Origin: Micrococcales bacterium UBA2465
GTDB lineage: Bacteria > Actinomycetota > Actinomycetes > Actinomycetales > Microbacteriaceae
Reading direction: 5' to 3'
DNA: 14,817 nt
Assembly (NCBI GenBank): GCA_002342255.1
Contig: DDPP01000064.1
Coordinates: 4,130 to 18,946 of the forward strand
The position numbers were made by a program, and so were the translations under genes. The first letter of the stretch is position 1; each line of letters starts with the position of its first letter. The notes beneath the pieces were generated by a model. It was not told the origin of the DNA, did not search any database, and saw nothing but the letters and a program-made list of their open reading frames with translations. Below are positions 1 to 7,021 of the stretch, in pieces.

Positions 1-167
1 GAAATCTGAATCACCGAGCGAACAATGGCTTCGCTAAGTTCGACTGACAGGGCTGGAACTACAAAGCTCTTTGCTGGTTCGGAATTGCCTAGCTTGTCTT
101 TGACCACTTTGTTAGCTAAGGAAGATAGGTCAACCGCACCCCTCAGGGAAGATTGAAAGTCACTCAA
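1..167 (-). CDS. N-terminal fragment of a probable thioredoxin/tetratricopeptide co-chaperone (YbbN/CnoX-like)
   Basis: Only the first 55 codons are visible; the gene runs off the left edge. The reading starts at a TTG (165-167) preceded by a good ribosome binding site (AAAGAGG, five bases upstream). That TTG overlaps the TGA stop of the upstream 572-residue gene, so the two are translationally coupled. The peptide begins LSDFQSSLRGAVDLSSLAN and continues with a Lys/Ser-rich linker and then FVVPALSVELSEAIVRSV. From memory of the family, actinobacterial thioredoxin-domain TPR proteins open with an LRGAVDLSSL segment, then a variable linker and the first beta strand of the thioredoxin fold. The thioredoxin active site and the TPR region lie outside the window, so the assignment rests on this N-terminal signature alone. 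If right, the product is a cytoplasmic holdase or redox chaperone. Confidence 0.55.
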   Translation of the reverse strand, partial: MSDFQSSLRGAVDLSSLANKVVKDKLGNSEPAKSFVVPALSVELSEAIVRSVIQI

Positions 168-1882
168 TTCAACCTCTTTACACTCAGCAAACCTTGGGTA
201 GCACCAACTAATCTAATCTTCTGCTTAGAGCCAGATGTTGGCACAAAGAAAAGCATCTGGTTCTCATAAACAATAGTCAAACCAGTAGATGAACCAGGTG
301 CATCCAGCAAAAGCTTCTGCTCCAGCTTGGTAACTGATACTGCAGAACCTCGCACTTGAGGCTTGATGACTAAGGTGTCCAGGATAGACAAGGCTACCAA
401 GCCGCCGGCTTCACCAGTATCTGAAGGCTTGGTGAGCATTCCGATGATGTTTGGGTTGCCAAGGCTGTGGACGAACCTAATAGCTACCTTTGCCTTTTTC
501 AAAGTTTCTTTTTGATCGGCTTGAGTTTGAGAAATTTCAGCGTAGAAGCGATCAGCAGTCAAATCAAATTCAGGGAAGAACCTGCTGGTTTCACCCCTAT
601 TCAAAAGGTCTCCGTATTTGAAAGGAAGGCTTGTTAATTTAGTGGCTAAATAAGTGTCATTTGCATCAAAGCTAATCGCACCAACATCTTGGCCGGCAAC
701 CGGTGGAACATCGTCAATCAAATCAATTAGATACCAGAGCTTGTAATTATCTCTCGGCGTTGCTTGCTGCAGGATTAGCATCTGCGGTGCCCGTTTAGCA
801 TCATCACTCTTGGTGGTCACCATAAGTGTCCTCGGTTGCCAGCCCAAGCTGGCATCTGGCATTGACATAGGCAGGGCGATGGTTATCGGATTAGCAATTA
901 TTTCTGGCAGTGCAGCAATCTTTTTACTCTTGTGTTGTAAAAAGTAATGAACTTTTCTAGTTTCATAGACAGAACCAGCTGCTCTGGTCAGAAGTTCTTG
1001 CTCATCTTTAGTTTTATCGGCAGCATTTACGGTGCCAGCTACATCCCTAACTATTCTTTGCAACTGGGCAGCGGTGACCACAACATCAACTTTTTCCAAA
1101 GATTTCGCCTGGGCAGAGTTACCGCTAGGAGTGCAGCTGGTCAGGAGGGACAGAGTGACTAGGCCTGCAGGTATCACAGCCAACTTCTTAGTGGCCCTTC
1201 TACGACCACGCTTTGGCAGTTCAGATCGAATGCGTTTACGATACTGCGGAGCCTTAGGAGCTTTGGGAATTCTTCTTCTTGGGCCTCGAAGCTTACGAAT
1301 GTGCCTAAAAGCAAGAATGTTCATGATTATTGCCAGGGCCAAAAGCACCAGTCCGCTGTAAATCAATATTGTCGGCCAGTCAATTAGGTTAGCCACCTGC
1401 CAGCTAAGTTTGATGTTGCTGGGAGCTCTGCCAAAACCATTGCTGGCTAGCAAAACCGCGGTGTCGTCATACATGGCAACGGGTGCTTCAAGCTTGGTCT
1501 TTACCTTAAACGAGGTGCGCCACATGTCGCTGCCTTCAGGACTGGCGTTACCCCCAAAACCGTTTATGACGGTTAGGTCAGGCTTTTTGCTGCCTGGCGT
1601 CAAATTTAGGCGAACAAAGTTAGAATCTCCCACCCAATCTTGTATATCCTGCTCTCTGGCATCAGCATAGAAAATTTGATTAGTTCCACTGGCCTGAATC
1701 TTTACTTCACCTGGATAGGCAGTGAGGGTATCATGCGGGATGATTGCATACGAGTAGTCTGATGAGTCTTTGAATTCGACCTTGTGGTAGTTGGCGGCAT
1801 CAAACGGGCCCTTGATCAGGATTCCGGTGAGCACGCTAATCGCCGAAAGGGTCAACAGCAGGGTGGCTATGACAAACCTCAT
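164..1882 (-). CDS. Conserved Microbacteriaceae membrane protein with an internal lipobox (function unknown)
   Basis: A 572-residue protein with an ATG start and a strong ribosome binding site (AAAGGAG). Segments in order: a membrane helix at about residues 4-24; an extracytoplasmic domain (about 26-168) with a WVGD motif; a second helix (about 171-192); a very basic cytoplasmic stretch (194-233, rich in Arg, Lys and Pro); a third hydrophobic segment (234-247) ending in the lipobox-like LTSC with Cys250; and a second extracytoplasmic domain (251-572). Similar proteins, often loosely annotated as glycosyltransferases, occur in Microbacteriaceae; I see no glycosyltransferase motif here. Residues 225-250 look exactly like a lipoprotein signal peptide placed inside a longer protein, which suggests a fusion or an internally processed product. 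The gene is divergent from the DivIVA-like gene and overlaps the thioredoxin-type gene downstream. The function is unknown; a cell-envelope role is inference. Confidence 0.75.
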   Translation of the reverse strand: MRFVIATLLLTLSAISVLTGILIKGPFDAANYHKVEFKDSSDYSYAIIPHDTLTAYPGEVKIQASGTNQIFYADAREQDIQDWVGDSNFVRLNLTPGSKKPDLTVINGFGGNASPEGSDMWRTSFKVKTKLEAPVAMYDDTAVLLASNGFGRAPSNIKLSWQVANLIDWPTILIYSGLVLLALAIIMNILAFRHIRKLRGPRRRIPKAPKAPQYRKRIRSELPKRGRRRATKKLAVIPAGLVTLSLLTSCTPSGNSAQAKSLEKVDVVVTAAQLQRIVRDVAGTVNAADKTKDEQELLTRAAGSVYETRKVHYFLQHKSKKIAALPEIIANPITIALPMSMPDASLGWQPRTLMVTTKSDDAKRAPQMLILQQATPRDNYKLWYLIDLIDDVPPVAGQDVGAISFDANDTYLATKLTSLPFKYGDLLNRGETSRFFPEFDLTADRFYAEISQTQADQKETLKKAKVAIRFVHSLGNPNIIGMLTKPSDTGEAGGLVALSILDTLVIKPQVRGSAVSVTKLEQKLLLDAPGSSTGLTIVYENQMLFFVPTSGSKQKIRLVGATQGLLSVKRLN

Positions 1883-1903
1883 GTTGCTCCTTTCAGGCTA
1901 AAC

Positions 1904-1933
1904 TTGGGGGGTATTAGATAACCTGTCTATTCT
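1904..1933 (+). promoter_or_regulatory. Possible promoter for the DivIVA-like gene in a 75-bp divergent intergenic region
   Basis: The 75 bases between the divergent genes (1883-1957) must carry start signals for both. On the plus strand TTGGGG (1904-1909) lies 18 bases from TATTCT (1928-1933), a partial match to the -35/-10 consensus with a start about 18 bases before the TTG codon. TAGATA at 1915-1920 is an alternative -10. No equally good pair was found on the minus strand. This is pattern matching only. Confidence 0.3.
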
Positions 1934-1957
1934 ACCGAAGCCCCTAAGGAGAGCACC

Positions 1958-3043
1958 TTGGCAGCCGAAGAGACTGAATTTCCAGTGGTGATGCGGGGCT
2001 ATGAACGCCCGCTAGTAGACGATGCAATCAGGGATTTTCGAAAAGAAATCCTTAATTTGACCACTATGAATAGCCAATTGGTTGCGGAACTGCGGGAAGC
2101 TCAAGCTCGAATTACTTACCTGGAATCCAGGATTTCAGAGGATGAAAATCCAAGTTACGCCAGTGTCGGTGCCAAAGCAGCTCAAATACTAGCCTCAGCC
2201 GAAGAACTTGCTCTAAAGTTGGTTGCCGATGCTGAAGCCGAACGGGCTGCGCTTTTGGCCTCAGCTACGGCTGACGCAGAACAACGTAAGACTGATGGTC
2301 AGGATTACCACGATGAGCTTGTCGCTGAGGCCAATCGCAGAGCAGACCGAATTATCAACGCCGCTCAAGCTGACTACGACGAAGCTATGGCTAATGCCAG
2401 GCGCGACGGAGAGGGATTAGTATCGGAGGCTATCCGTGAGGCTGCCAGCATTCGTGGTGCTGTGGCCACAGAGGTTGCAAAAGTTAGGGCCACAGCCAAG
2501 CGTGAAACTGAACTAAAACTTGCAGAAAATGATCGCCAACTTGCCGAGCGTAAACTCATTATGCAACGAGCTCTGCTCTCACCCATCCAGCAGACTTTGG
2601 TCGATGCAGTGTTGAGCGAGCAAGCCAGAATCGATTTGAATTTAGAGTTGAGCGCAAGAAGGGCTGAAGCCGAAGCGGAATACCAAAGGAAGTATCAGGA
2701 AGCTGTTGCTAGCACTCAAAGATACCTTGATGACGCTAACTCGCAAATCTCTAACGCTTTGGGAAGGGTGGCAGCGGCAAGGCTGGAATCGGAAACACTA
2801 GAGACTGCTGCCAGATCGATAAATAAAAAGTCCACTGAGGAAGCTAAAGCGAAAGCGGAGCAGATAATCAGTGCTGCTGAAATCGAAGCCAGATCTATTT
2901 TGGCCAACGCTAAAGCCAAAGTAGCTAAAAGATTGGAGCAACTAGAGGTTGCCGAACGAAGGTTGTCACAGGAACGCGATAGCATTTTGGTTTATCTTGC
3001 TAACCTGAAAAAAGTAATTGACCAAATCACCAAGGATGTCTAG
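1958..3043 (+). CDS. DivIVA-domain coiled-coil protein (polar or septal scaffold family)
   Basis: A 361-residue protein starting at TTG (1958-1960), chosen because AAGGAGAG lies four bases upstream and no better start exists. Residues 8-28 carry the DivIVA-type signature: F8, then RGY at 13-15, and VDDAIRDF at 20-27. In DivIVA/Wag31 proteins this region binds membrane at negatively curved sites. The rest is almost entirely charged, Ala/Glu/Lys-rich and proline-poor, as expected of a long parallel coiled coil (about 28-60 and 70-355), similar in style to actinobacterial Scy/FilP or Wag31-like filaments. It lies 17 bases upstream of the AI-2E permease on the same strand, so the two are probably cotranscribed. 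A role in polar growth or division is inferred from the family. It is longer than typical Wag31 and is probably not the main DivIVA, which normally sits beside the ftsZ/sepF cluster. Confidence 0.75.
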   Translation: MAAEETEFPVVMRGYERPLVDDAIRDFRKEILNLTTMNSQLVAELREAQARITYLESRISEDENPSYASVGAKAAQILASAEELALKLVADAEAERAALLASATADAEQRKTDGQDYHDELVAEANRRADRIINAAQADYDEAMANARRDGEGLVSEAIREAASIRGAVATEVAKVRATAKRETELKLAENDRQLAERKLIMQRALLSPIQQTLVDAVLSEQARIDLNLELSARRAEAEAEYQRKYQEAVASTQRYLDDANSQISNALGRVAAARLESETLETAARSINKKSTEEAKAKAEQIISAAEIEARSILANAKAKVAKRLEQLEVAERRLSQERDSILVYLANLKKVIDQITKDV

Positions 3044-3060
3044 TCCGATTTAGGAGTTAC

Positions 3061-4122
3061 ATGTCGCAGCCAAACAACATCAAAATTTCACATCCCTACC
3101 AAGTTGGTTTGCTGCTTGGTCTTGGTGCACTGACGGCCTTAGCGCTTGCTAACGCGCTGACTTCGGTGGCTAGCATTGTTACCTCAATAATCACAGCACT
3201 GTTTATCGCATTAGGTTTAGAGCCGCTAATTCAGTTATTGCAAAAGCGGGTCAAGAAACGCGGCTACGCAATAAGCATCGTTGCCCTCGGCCTTATCGGT
3301 CTTGTTTCAATAGTTTTCCTTTTGATTCTTCCACCGCTGATTTCGCAGGCTGGTGCATTTATCAATCAGCTCCCAACTTTATTACAATCATTTATTCAGT
3401 TACCGCTGATTCACTCACTTGACCTCCGATTTGGTGGCGCAATTAGCGAGGCACTTAATAATTCAGGGGCTTTCTTAGTTGACAGTAAAAACTGGCCAAA
3501 CCTTTTAGGTGGAGTTGTTCAAGTTGGAATCACTCTCTTCAACGGGGTGATTGCATTCCTAACGGTATGCATCCTAACTTTGTATTTCATGGCTTCACTG
3601 CACTCAATCAAAGCGGTCTCCATCAATTTAGTGGCTAAGAGCCAGCGGGACAAGGCAACTGAAATTGTCGATCAGGTAATCTCGTCGGTGGGTCGCTATG
3701 TGATGGGCCAGGTGGTTGTCGCATCAATCAATGCCTCCTTCGTGTTCATCGTGTTGCTCATTTCTGGACTTCCTTATGCGGTGGTCTTGGCTTTCATAGA
3801 CTTCTTATTCGTCCTGATTCCAATAATCGGCTCGATGAGCGGCGGATTCATTGTGATTGCTGTTTCGGCAGCCACCATGCCACCTGGAACCACCCTGGCT
3901 ATAGCAATTGCCCTGATTTGTTACATGCAGGTGGAAGCCTACGTAATTGGACCAAGAATTATGAAGCGTGCGGTTAACGTTCCAGCTGCTCTAATTGTGG
4001 TTTCCGCGCTTACCGGCGGTGCTCTGTTAGGTGTGCTTGGAGCACTGCTAGCTATTCCGGTCTCGGCAACTCTATTGCTGATTATCAAAGAAGTTTGGAT
4101 ACCGCAGCAAAACAACAAGTAG
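3061..4122 (+). CDS. AI-2E family transporter (PerM/YdiK-like permease)
   Basis: A 353-residue polytopic membrane protein with ATG start and AGGAG upstream. It shows the family layout: paired helices near residues 14-52, a basic loop (KRVKKRGYA), a helix at about 71-91, a long amphipathic segment (95-145), a helix at about 152-178, then a cluster of helices from about 207 to 345. The conserved C-terminal stretch is recognisable: EAYVIGPRIMKRAVNVP at about 292-308, then GALLGVLGALLAIPVSA. Family members have been linked to autoinducer-2 export and to Na+/H+ or small-molecule transport, so the substrate cannot be read from sequence. Its TAG stop ends at 4122 and the stop of the convergent hydrolase begins at 4123, leaving no intergenic base. 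Confidence 0.88.
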   Translation: MSQPNNIKISHPYQVGLLLGLGALTALALANALTSVASIVTSIITALFIALGLEPLIQLLQKRVKKRGYAISIVALGLIGLVSIVFLLILPPLISQAGAFINQLPTLLQSFIQLPLIHSLDLRFGGAISEALNNSGAFLVDSKNWPNLLGGVVQVGITLFNGVIAFLTVCILTLYFMASLHSIKAVSINLVAKSQRDKATEIVDQVISSVGRYVMGQVVVASINASFVFIVLLISGLPYAVVLAFIDFLFVLIPIIGSMSGGFIVIAVSAATMPPGTTLAIAIALICYMQVEAYVIGPRIMKRAVNVPAALIVVSALTGGALLGVLGALLAIPVSATLLLIIKEVWIPQQNNK

Positions 4123-4836
4123 TTAGAAGTATTCCGGTAATGGATATTTACCAGGATTTACAACCTTGACGATTTCGTCCAAGACCCGCTTAGTAGCGCT
4201 TTCACCTACCCAGAGATGTTTCGCCTGATCAACATTGATCAGTTCAATGCTGTCTAACTGAATAAACTTTTGGGCTGCTTCTGCTGGCTTTAGATAGTCG
4301 TCATGTTCTGGAATAAGAGCGACAAGTTTTTTCTCAACCAGATTCCATCGAAGTAATTCCGCGTTGGTGGTGCGATGCAGAGGAGGTGATAACAATATCG
4401 CCCCCAAAACATCTAGGTCTGGGCCATACTTCAGAGCCAGTTCGGTTCCAAAGGACCATCCAACCAAATAAACGTTTGGCAAGTTTCTGGAGTGAACATA
4501 ATTGACCGCTGAAATTACATCAAGACGTTCAGCTACCCCACCATCGAATGTTCCTTCACTTTTACCCTGTGGGGATTCAGTTCCGCGGGTGTTGAAACGG
4601 AATACTGCAAGATCGGCAAGTGCTGGAAGACGGTTGGCAGCTTTGCGGTATATATGTGAATCCATGAAACCACCTGCAGTTGGTAGTGGATGCAGCATCA
4701 CCAGTGTCGCTGTCGGTGCAACAGTTTCGGGCAAAGCCAGTTCAGCCACTAGGTTAAGACCGTCTTCGGTTATGAGAGTTACTGGTTCCCGACGAGATGG
4801 TAACTCAACCGAAGATCTAATTTCGATTTGACTCAA
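4123..4836 (-). CDS. Alpha/beta hydrolase (dienelactone hydrolase-like, small cytoplasmic)
   Basis: A 237-residue protein with no signal peptide. The catalytic triad is visible: nucleophile Ser128 in GWSFG (126-130, the nucleophile elbow), acid Asp179 or Asp180 in PEHDDYL, and His207 in QAKHLWVG. HPLPTAGG at 49-56 fits the oxyanion-hole strand, and RFNTRGTESPQG (80-91) matches the loop typical of short serine hydrolases related to dienelactone hydrolase and the YqiA/YpfH-like esterases. The substrate is not predictable. The ATG start overlaps the TGA of the small Cys/His gene upstream (ATGA), so it is the last gene of the long minus-strand series that begins at pyrH. It converges on the AI-2E permease with no spacer and no obvious terminator. 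Confidence 0.85.
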   Translation of the reverse strand: MSQIEIRSSVELPSRREPVTLITEDGLNLVAELALPETVAPTATLVMLHPLPTAGGFMDSHIYRKAANRLPALADLAVFRFNTRGTESPQGKSEGTFDGGVAERLDVISAVNYVHSRNLPNVYLVGWSFGTELALKYGPDLDVLGAILLSPPLHRTTNAELLRWNLVEKKLVALIPEHDDYLKPAEAAQKFIQLDSIELINVDQAKHLWVGESATKRVLDEIVKVVNPGKYPLPEYF

Positions 4837-5135
4837 TGGAGCCTGCCCTGAAAGGTTTTCCAGCAGTGGTTATGGAAGTGTCTGCGGTTCTGCGGTCCTA
4901 AATCCGTTTCCCAAACAACTACGTGGGATATGCCAGGACCAAAGACGATTCCACAGTTTGGGCAAGTCCAGCGTTTCCCGTCTTCTGCTTTGCGTCCAGA
5001 TGTTGTTTGAACAGTAAATTCAATACCGTTTTTAATAACTGTTTTAGCGATGCCATCTCTTAGTCGAGCGATGTCCATGGGCTCGTCATCATCATCAGGT
5101 CTTCTAGATCCTCTTGGCCGGTTATTTCTAGGCAT
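4833..5135 (-). CDS. Small Cys/His zinc-ribbon-like protein (often annotated 'ATP/GTP-binding protein')
   Basis: A protein of about 100 residues. I place the start at the ATG at 5133-5135, which overlaps the TGA of the transglycosylase (TGATG) and gives the N-terminus MPRNNRPRGSRRPDDDDEP. An in-frame GTG nine bases further upstream is possible but would extend into the neighbour. The N-terminal third is basic, then acidic and probably disordered. The C-terminal half has a metal-binding pattern: CPNC (Cys58, Cys61), HVVVW at His71, and the RHFHNHCW cluster (His86, His88, His90, Cys91). Comparable small proteins are widespread in actinobacteria and carry the uninformative label ATP/GTP-binding protein, but no P-loop is present here. 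The pattern suggests one structural zinc. The function is unknown; coupling to the neighbours on both sides suggests stable co-expression. Confidence 0.75.
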   Translation of the reverse strand: MPRNNRPRGSRRPDDDDEPMDIARLRDGIAKTVIKNGIEFTVQTTSGRKAEDGKRWTCPNCGIVFGPGISHVVVWETDLGPQNRRHFHNHCWKTFQGRLH

Positions 5136-5791
5136 CAGTACCACCGAAACTTATTGGAGTGAGCCATGGCACCACAAGGCGCTCCATAGCGATTCTTGAT
5201 GTATTTGATTCCCCAGCGAATTTGAGTTTGAGGGTTGGTTTGCCAGTCGGTATCGATCTCTGCCATTTTTATGCCAGGCAAAGCCTGGGGAATGCCATAT
5301 GCACCAGAATTCTTGTTATAGGCATTCCAACGCCAGTTGGACTCTCGTTGCCAAAGTGCTACCAAGCAGGAATACTGATCTCTTCCCCAATTGTTAGCCA
5401 AAACCAGAGAATAGGCGAAGTCTTTGATGGTTCCAGTTTCTGGAGTTGCCGCATCGGCAACATACAAAGCGGCAGCCTCATCTCCGGTCACGATTTTCCA
5501 GCCATCTCTGGAGAAGCTTATTTTTTGAGTGGAAGCTAGACCATAGGTCTGCTCATCATCAGAGGAGTCAAAACCATAGGCATATGCGCTGGATAAAGAG
5601 CCGCCTGAAGGGTCGACCACGGTAACCATGAGGTAGGCACCGGCAAATAAAAAACCTAGCCCGGTCAAGACCGCCCTTTGGATCTTCCGTCTGAGCAATA
5701 CATCTCTTTCATTCTCAGATGTTTTACTGCCAAAAAGCCTAGTGGTTACTCGTTGGCGCAGGGTAGGCCTAATTAACTCGTATCTGCCCAC
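5135..5791 (-). CDS. Membrane-anchored lytic transglycosylase (SLT-like)
   Basis: A 218-residue protein starting at GTG (5789-5791) with GAGGTGG upstream. A basic N-terminal cytoplasmic tail (1-38) is followed by a single transmembrane segment (about 40-58), a linker, and a C-terminal transglycosylase-like domain from about residue 125. The lysozyme-fold signature is CLVALWQRESNWRWNAYN, with the likely catalytic Glu150, then SGAYGIPQALPG (162-173) and TNPQTQIRWGIKYIKNRYG (185-203). The protein ends in AHSNKFRWY, typical of small actinobacterial transglycosylase-domain proteins. It should cleave the MurNAc-GlcNAc bond outside the membrane in wall remodelling. It lies 48 bases after the HNH nuclease gene and overlaps the next gene by one base. 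A TTGACC in the gap could be a -35 but has no convincing partner. Confidence 0.85.
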   Translation of the reverse strand: MGRYELIRPTLRQRVTTRLFGSKTSENERDVLLRRKIQRAVLTGLGFLFAGAYLMVTVVDPSGGSLSSAYAYGFDSSDDEQTYGLASTQKISFSRDGWKIVTGDEAAALYVADAATPETGTIKDFAYSLVLANNWGRDQYSCLVALWQRESNWRWNAYNKNSGAYGIPQALPGIKMAEIDTDWQTNPQTQIRWGIKYIKNRYGAPCGAMAHSNKFRWY

Positions 5792-5839
5792 GCCTTACCA
5801 CCTCAAATCTAAGGTCAAGTTTAGCCGAACTGGCCCTTT

Positions 5840-6544
5840 TTAGCCCGCTGGGGAGAGCTGGGCTGGACATGAACTGAGCACGCTAGCCATGGCATCATGC
5901 TCGGCCTGGGTAACCCAAAGTCTGTATTTATACTTGACAGCTATCTGCCTGGCCACATAAGGGCACCTAAAACTCTTTCTGGGTGGTAGCCAACTTGCTG
6001 CGTCACTGTCACTTTTTTGACCATTGGTCGGTCCATCCACCGCTAGCAGATTTAGCGGATCGTTATAGAAGTTGTAACGCTGGCTGGAACTCAATTTTTG
6101 CGCTCCTTTTTGCCAAGCATCACTAACCGCAACCACGTGGTCAATCTGAACAGCATTAGAAGTGCCAACGCCTCTTACGAAATTGATGGTGGCCCCGGTG
6201 TATGGATCGTGCAAGACCCCGGTGGCAACAGTGCAAGCTGGTGAAGATCGCCAAGTAATAGATTTAAGATCTCTAGCCAGAATGTAATTCCTGGTGTCAC
6301 AATTACCGATTTGACCCCAACCATCGGAAAACAGAGCACGGTCATAGCCGGTCTTAGGAGCTCTACCTTTGATGGCAAGTTTTGCCAAAATGCTTGTTGC
6401 TTTAGGTTGAGCTGCGCTAACAGTGTCTGTTAGCAGAGGTGAAACAGCAAGGCTTAGCGCTAGAAGGCTAGCCGTTAAAGATCTTCTGGCGCTGGAGAAG
6501 TTCAACCACTTTGTCCATGAACGCATCGACCTGGTGTTCTGCAT
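5840..6544 (-). CDS. Secreted HNH family endonuclease (DUF1524/GmrSD C-terminal-like)
   Basis: Predicted as 234 residues from the ATG at 6542-6544, which has AGAGG five bases upstream; an ATG at 6581-6583 lacks such a site. The N-terminus is an export signal: basic residues at 5-21, hydrophobic core TASLLALSLAVSPLL, and a signal peptidase I-type site near VSAA (42-45). The nuclease signature is QIDHVVAVSDAW (Asp135, His136), with NDPLNLLAVDGPTNGQKSDSD (Asn161, Asn165, Asn174) completing the HNH pattern of secreted DUF1524-like nucleases. Four cysteines (82, 104, 194, 226) could form two disulfides outside the cell. A likely role is extracellular nucleic acid degradation, perhaps for nucleotide scavenging. 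The first 77 bases overlap the C-terminal coding region of the DivIVA-repeat gene in another frame. Confidence 0.85.
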   Translation of the reverse strand: MQNTRSMRSWTKWLNFSSARRSLTASLLALSLAVSPLLTDTVSAAQPKATSILAKLAIKGRAPKTGYDRALFSDGWGQIGNCDTRNYILARDLKSITWRSSPACTVATGVLHDPYTGATINFVRGVGTSNAVQIDHVVAVSDAWQKGAQKLSSSQRYNFYNDPLNLLAVDGPTNGQKSDSDAASWLPPRKSFRCPYVARQIAVKYKYRLWVTQAEHDAMASVLSSCPAQLSPAG

Positions 6545-7019
6545 AGCCACCTCTTTTGGACTTGAATACTTCAATTCTGACATCCCGAACAGTTAGCTCA
6601 GCCTCGGCTTTCACGTGTGTTGCAACTCGAGAACATAAGGCATCTACCTGTTTTCGGTCATAACCGCGAAACGGCCAGCCTCTTCGGGCAAAGCGCTTGT
6701 GCTTAGGCCTAGCTAGTCGTGAATCGATTAGTTGCTTAATTTGGTTTAATTCAGCCAGGAATTCATTGAACCCTAGTTCTCGAAGTTTGGCTTCGAGTTC
6801 ACGACTGGCAAAGACATCTTCCAATTTCTCCAAGGCCGCATCAACAGCAGAAATAGAGTAACCATGCTTGACCAGTTTGAATCTTGTTGCCCGAAGAGTC
6901 TGGGTGTCAATTATTAGCTGTTCAGGATTCAGATATTGGACACGAGCCTTATCCAAAAAAACATTTACCTCATCAATTGCATAGCCGAGCTTTTTAGCTC
7001 GAGGGAATTTCTCAGTCAT
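6468..7019 (-). CDS. Protein with four DivIVA-type (DivI1A) motifs
   Basis: A 183-residue soluble protein with ATG start two bases after the cdsA stop, with no clear ribosome binding site; coupling to cdsA is likely. Four degenerate copies of the DivIVA-type motif (Phe, a few residues, basic residue-Gly-Tyr, then Val-Asp and hydrophobics) are visible: residues 5-22 (F..AKKLGYAIDEVNVFL), 47-63 (FKLVKHGYSISAVDAAL), about 114-128 (GWPFRGYDRKQVDAL) and 152-167 (FKSKRGGYAEHQVDAF). A helical stretch (70-100) and a very basic linker (102-118) separate the two pairs. No long coiled coil follows, unlike classical DivIVA. Comparable DivIVA domain-containing proteins next to cdsA occur in Microbacteriaceae. 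The function is unknown; membrane-curvature binding or a partner of DivIVA is inferred from the motif. Its 3' end overlaps the nuclease gene. Confidence 0.75.
   Translation of the reverse strand: MTEKFPRAKKLGYAIDEVNVFLDKARVQYLNPEQLIIDTQTLRATRFKLVKHGYSISAVDAALEKLEDVFASRELEAKLRELGFNEFLAELNQIKQLIDSRLARPKHKRFARRGWPFRGYDRKQVDALCSRVATHVKAEAELTVRDVRIEVFKSKRGGYAEHQVDAFMDKVVELLQRQKIFNG
6550..6554 (-). promoter_or_regulatory. Ribosome binding site that sets the HNH nuclease start
   Basis: On the minus strand AGAGG lies five bases before the ATG at 6544, inside the coding region of the DivIVA-repeat gene. It favours this start over the ATG 39 bases upstream and implies that translation of the nuclease begins within the upstream gene. 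Confidence 0.6.
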
Positions 7020-7021
7020 AA

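Noticed and set aside
947..1670. Plus-strand open frames opposite the 572-residue protein
   Set aside because: Short, basic or Ser-rich translations with no motif and no ribosome binding site; explained as shadows of the minus-strand gene.
2374..2985. Minus-strand open frames opposite the DivIVA-like gene
   Set aside because: They mirror the Ala/Glu-rich coiled coil as Ala/Ser/Leu-rich translations and lack start signals.
4136..4152. Stem-loop GGTAA/TTACC just past the convergent stops, as a possible terminator
   Set aside because: Only five weak base pairs with a seven-base loop, inside the hydrolase coding region, and no T run on either strand.
6545..6583. Longer HNH nuclease start (MSELKYSS...)
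   Set aside because: It would deepen the overlap with the upstream gene and place 13 extra polar residues before the signal peptide; the ATG at 6544 has a much better ribosome binding site.
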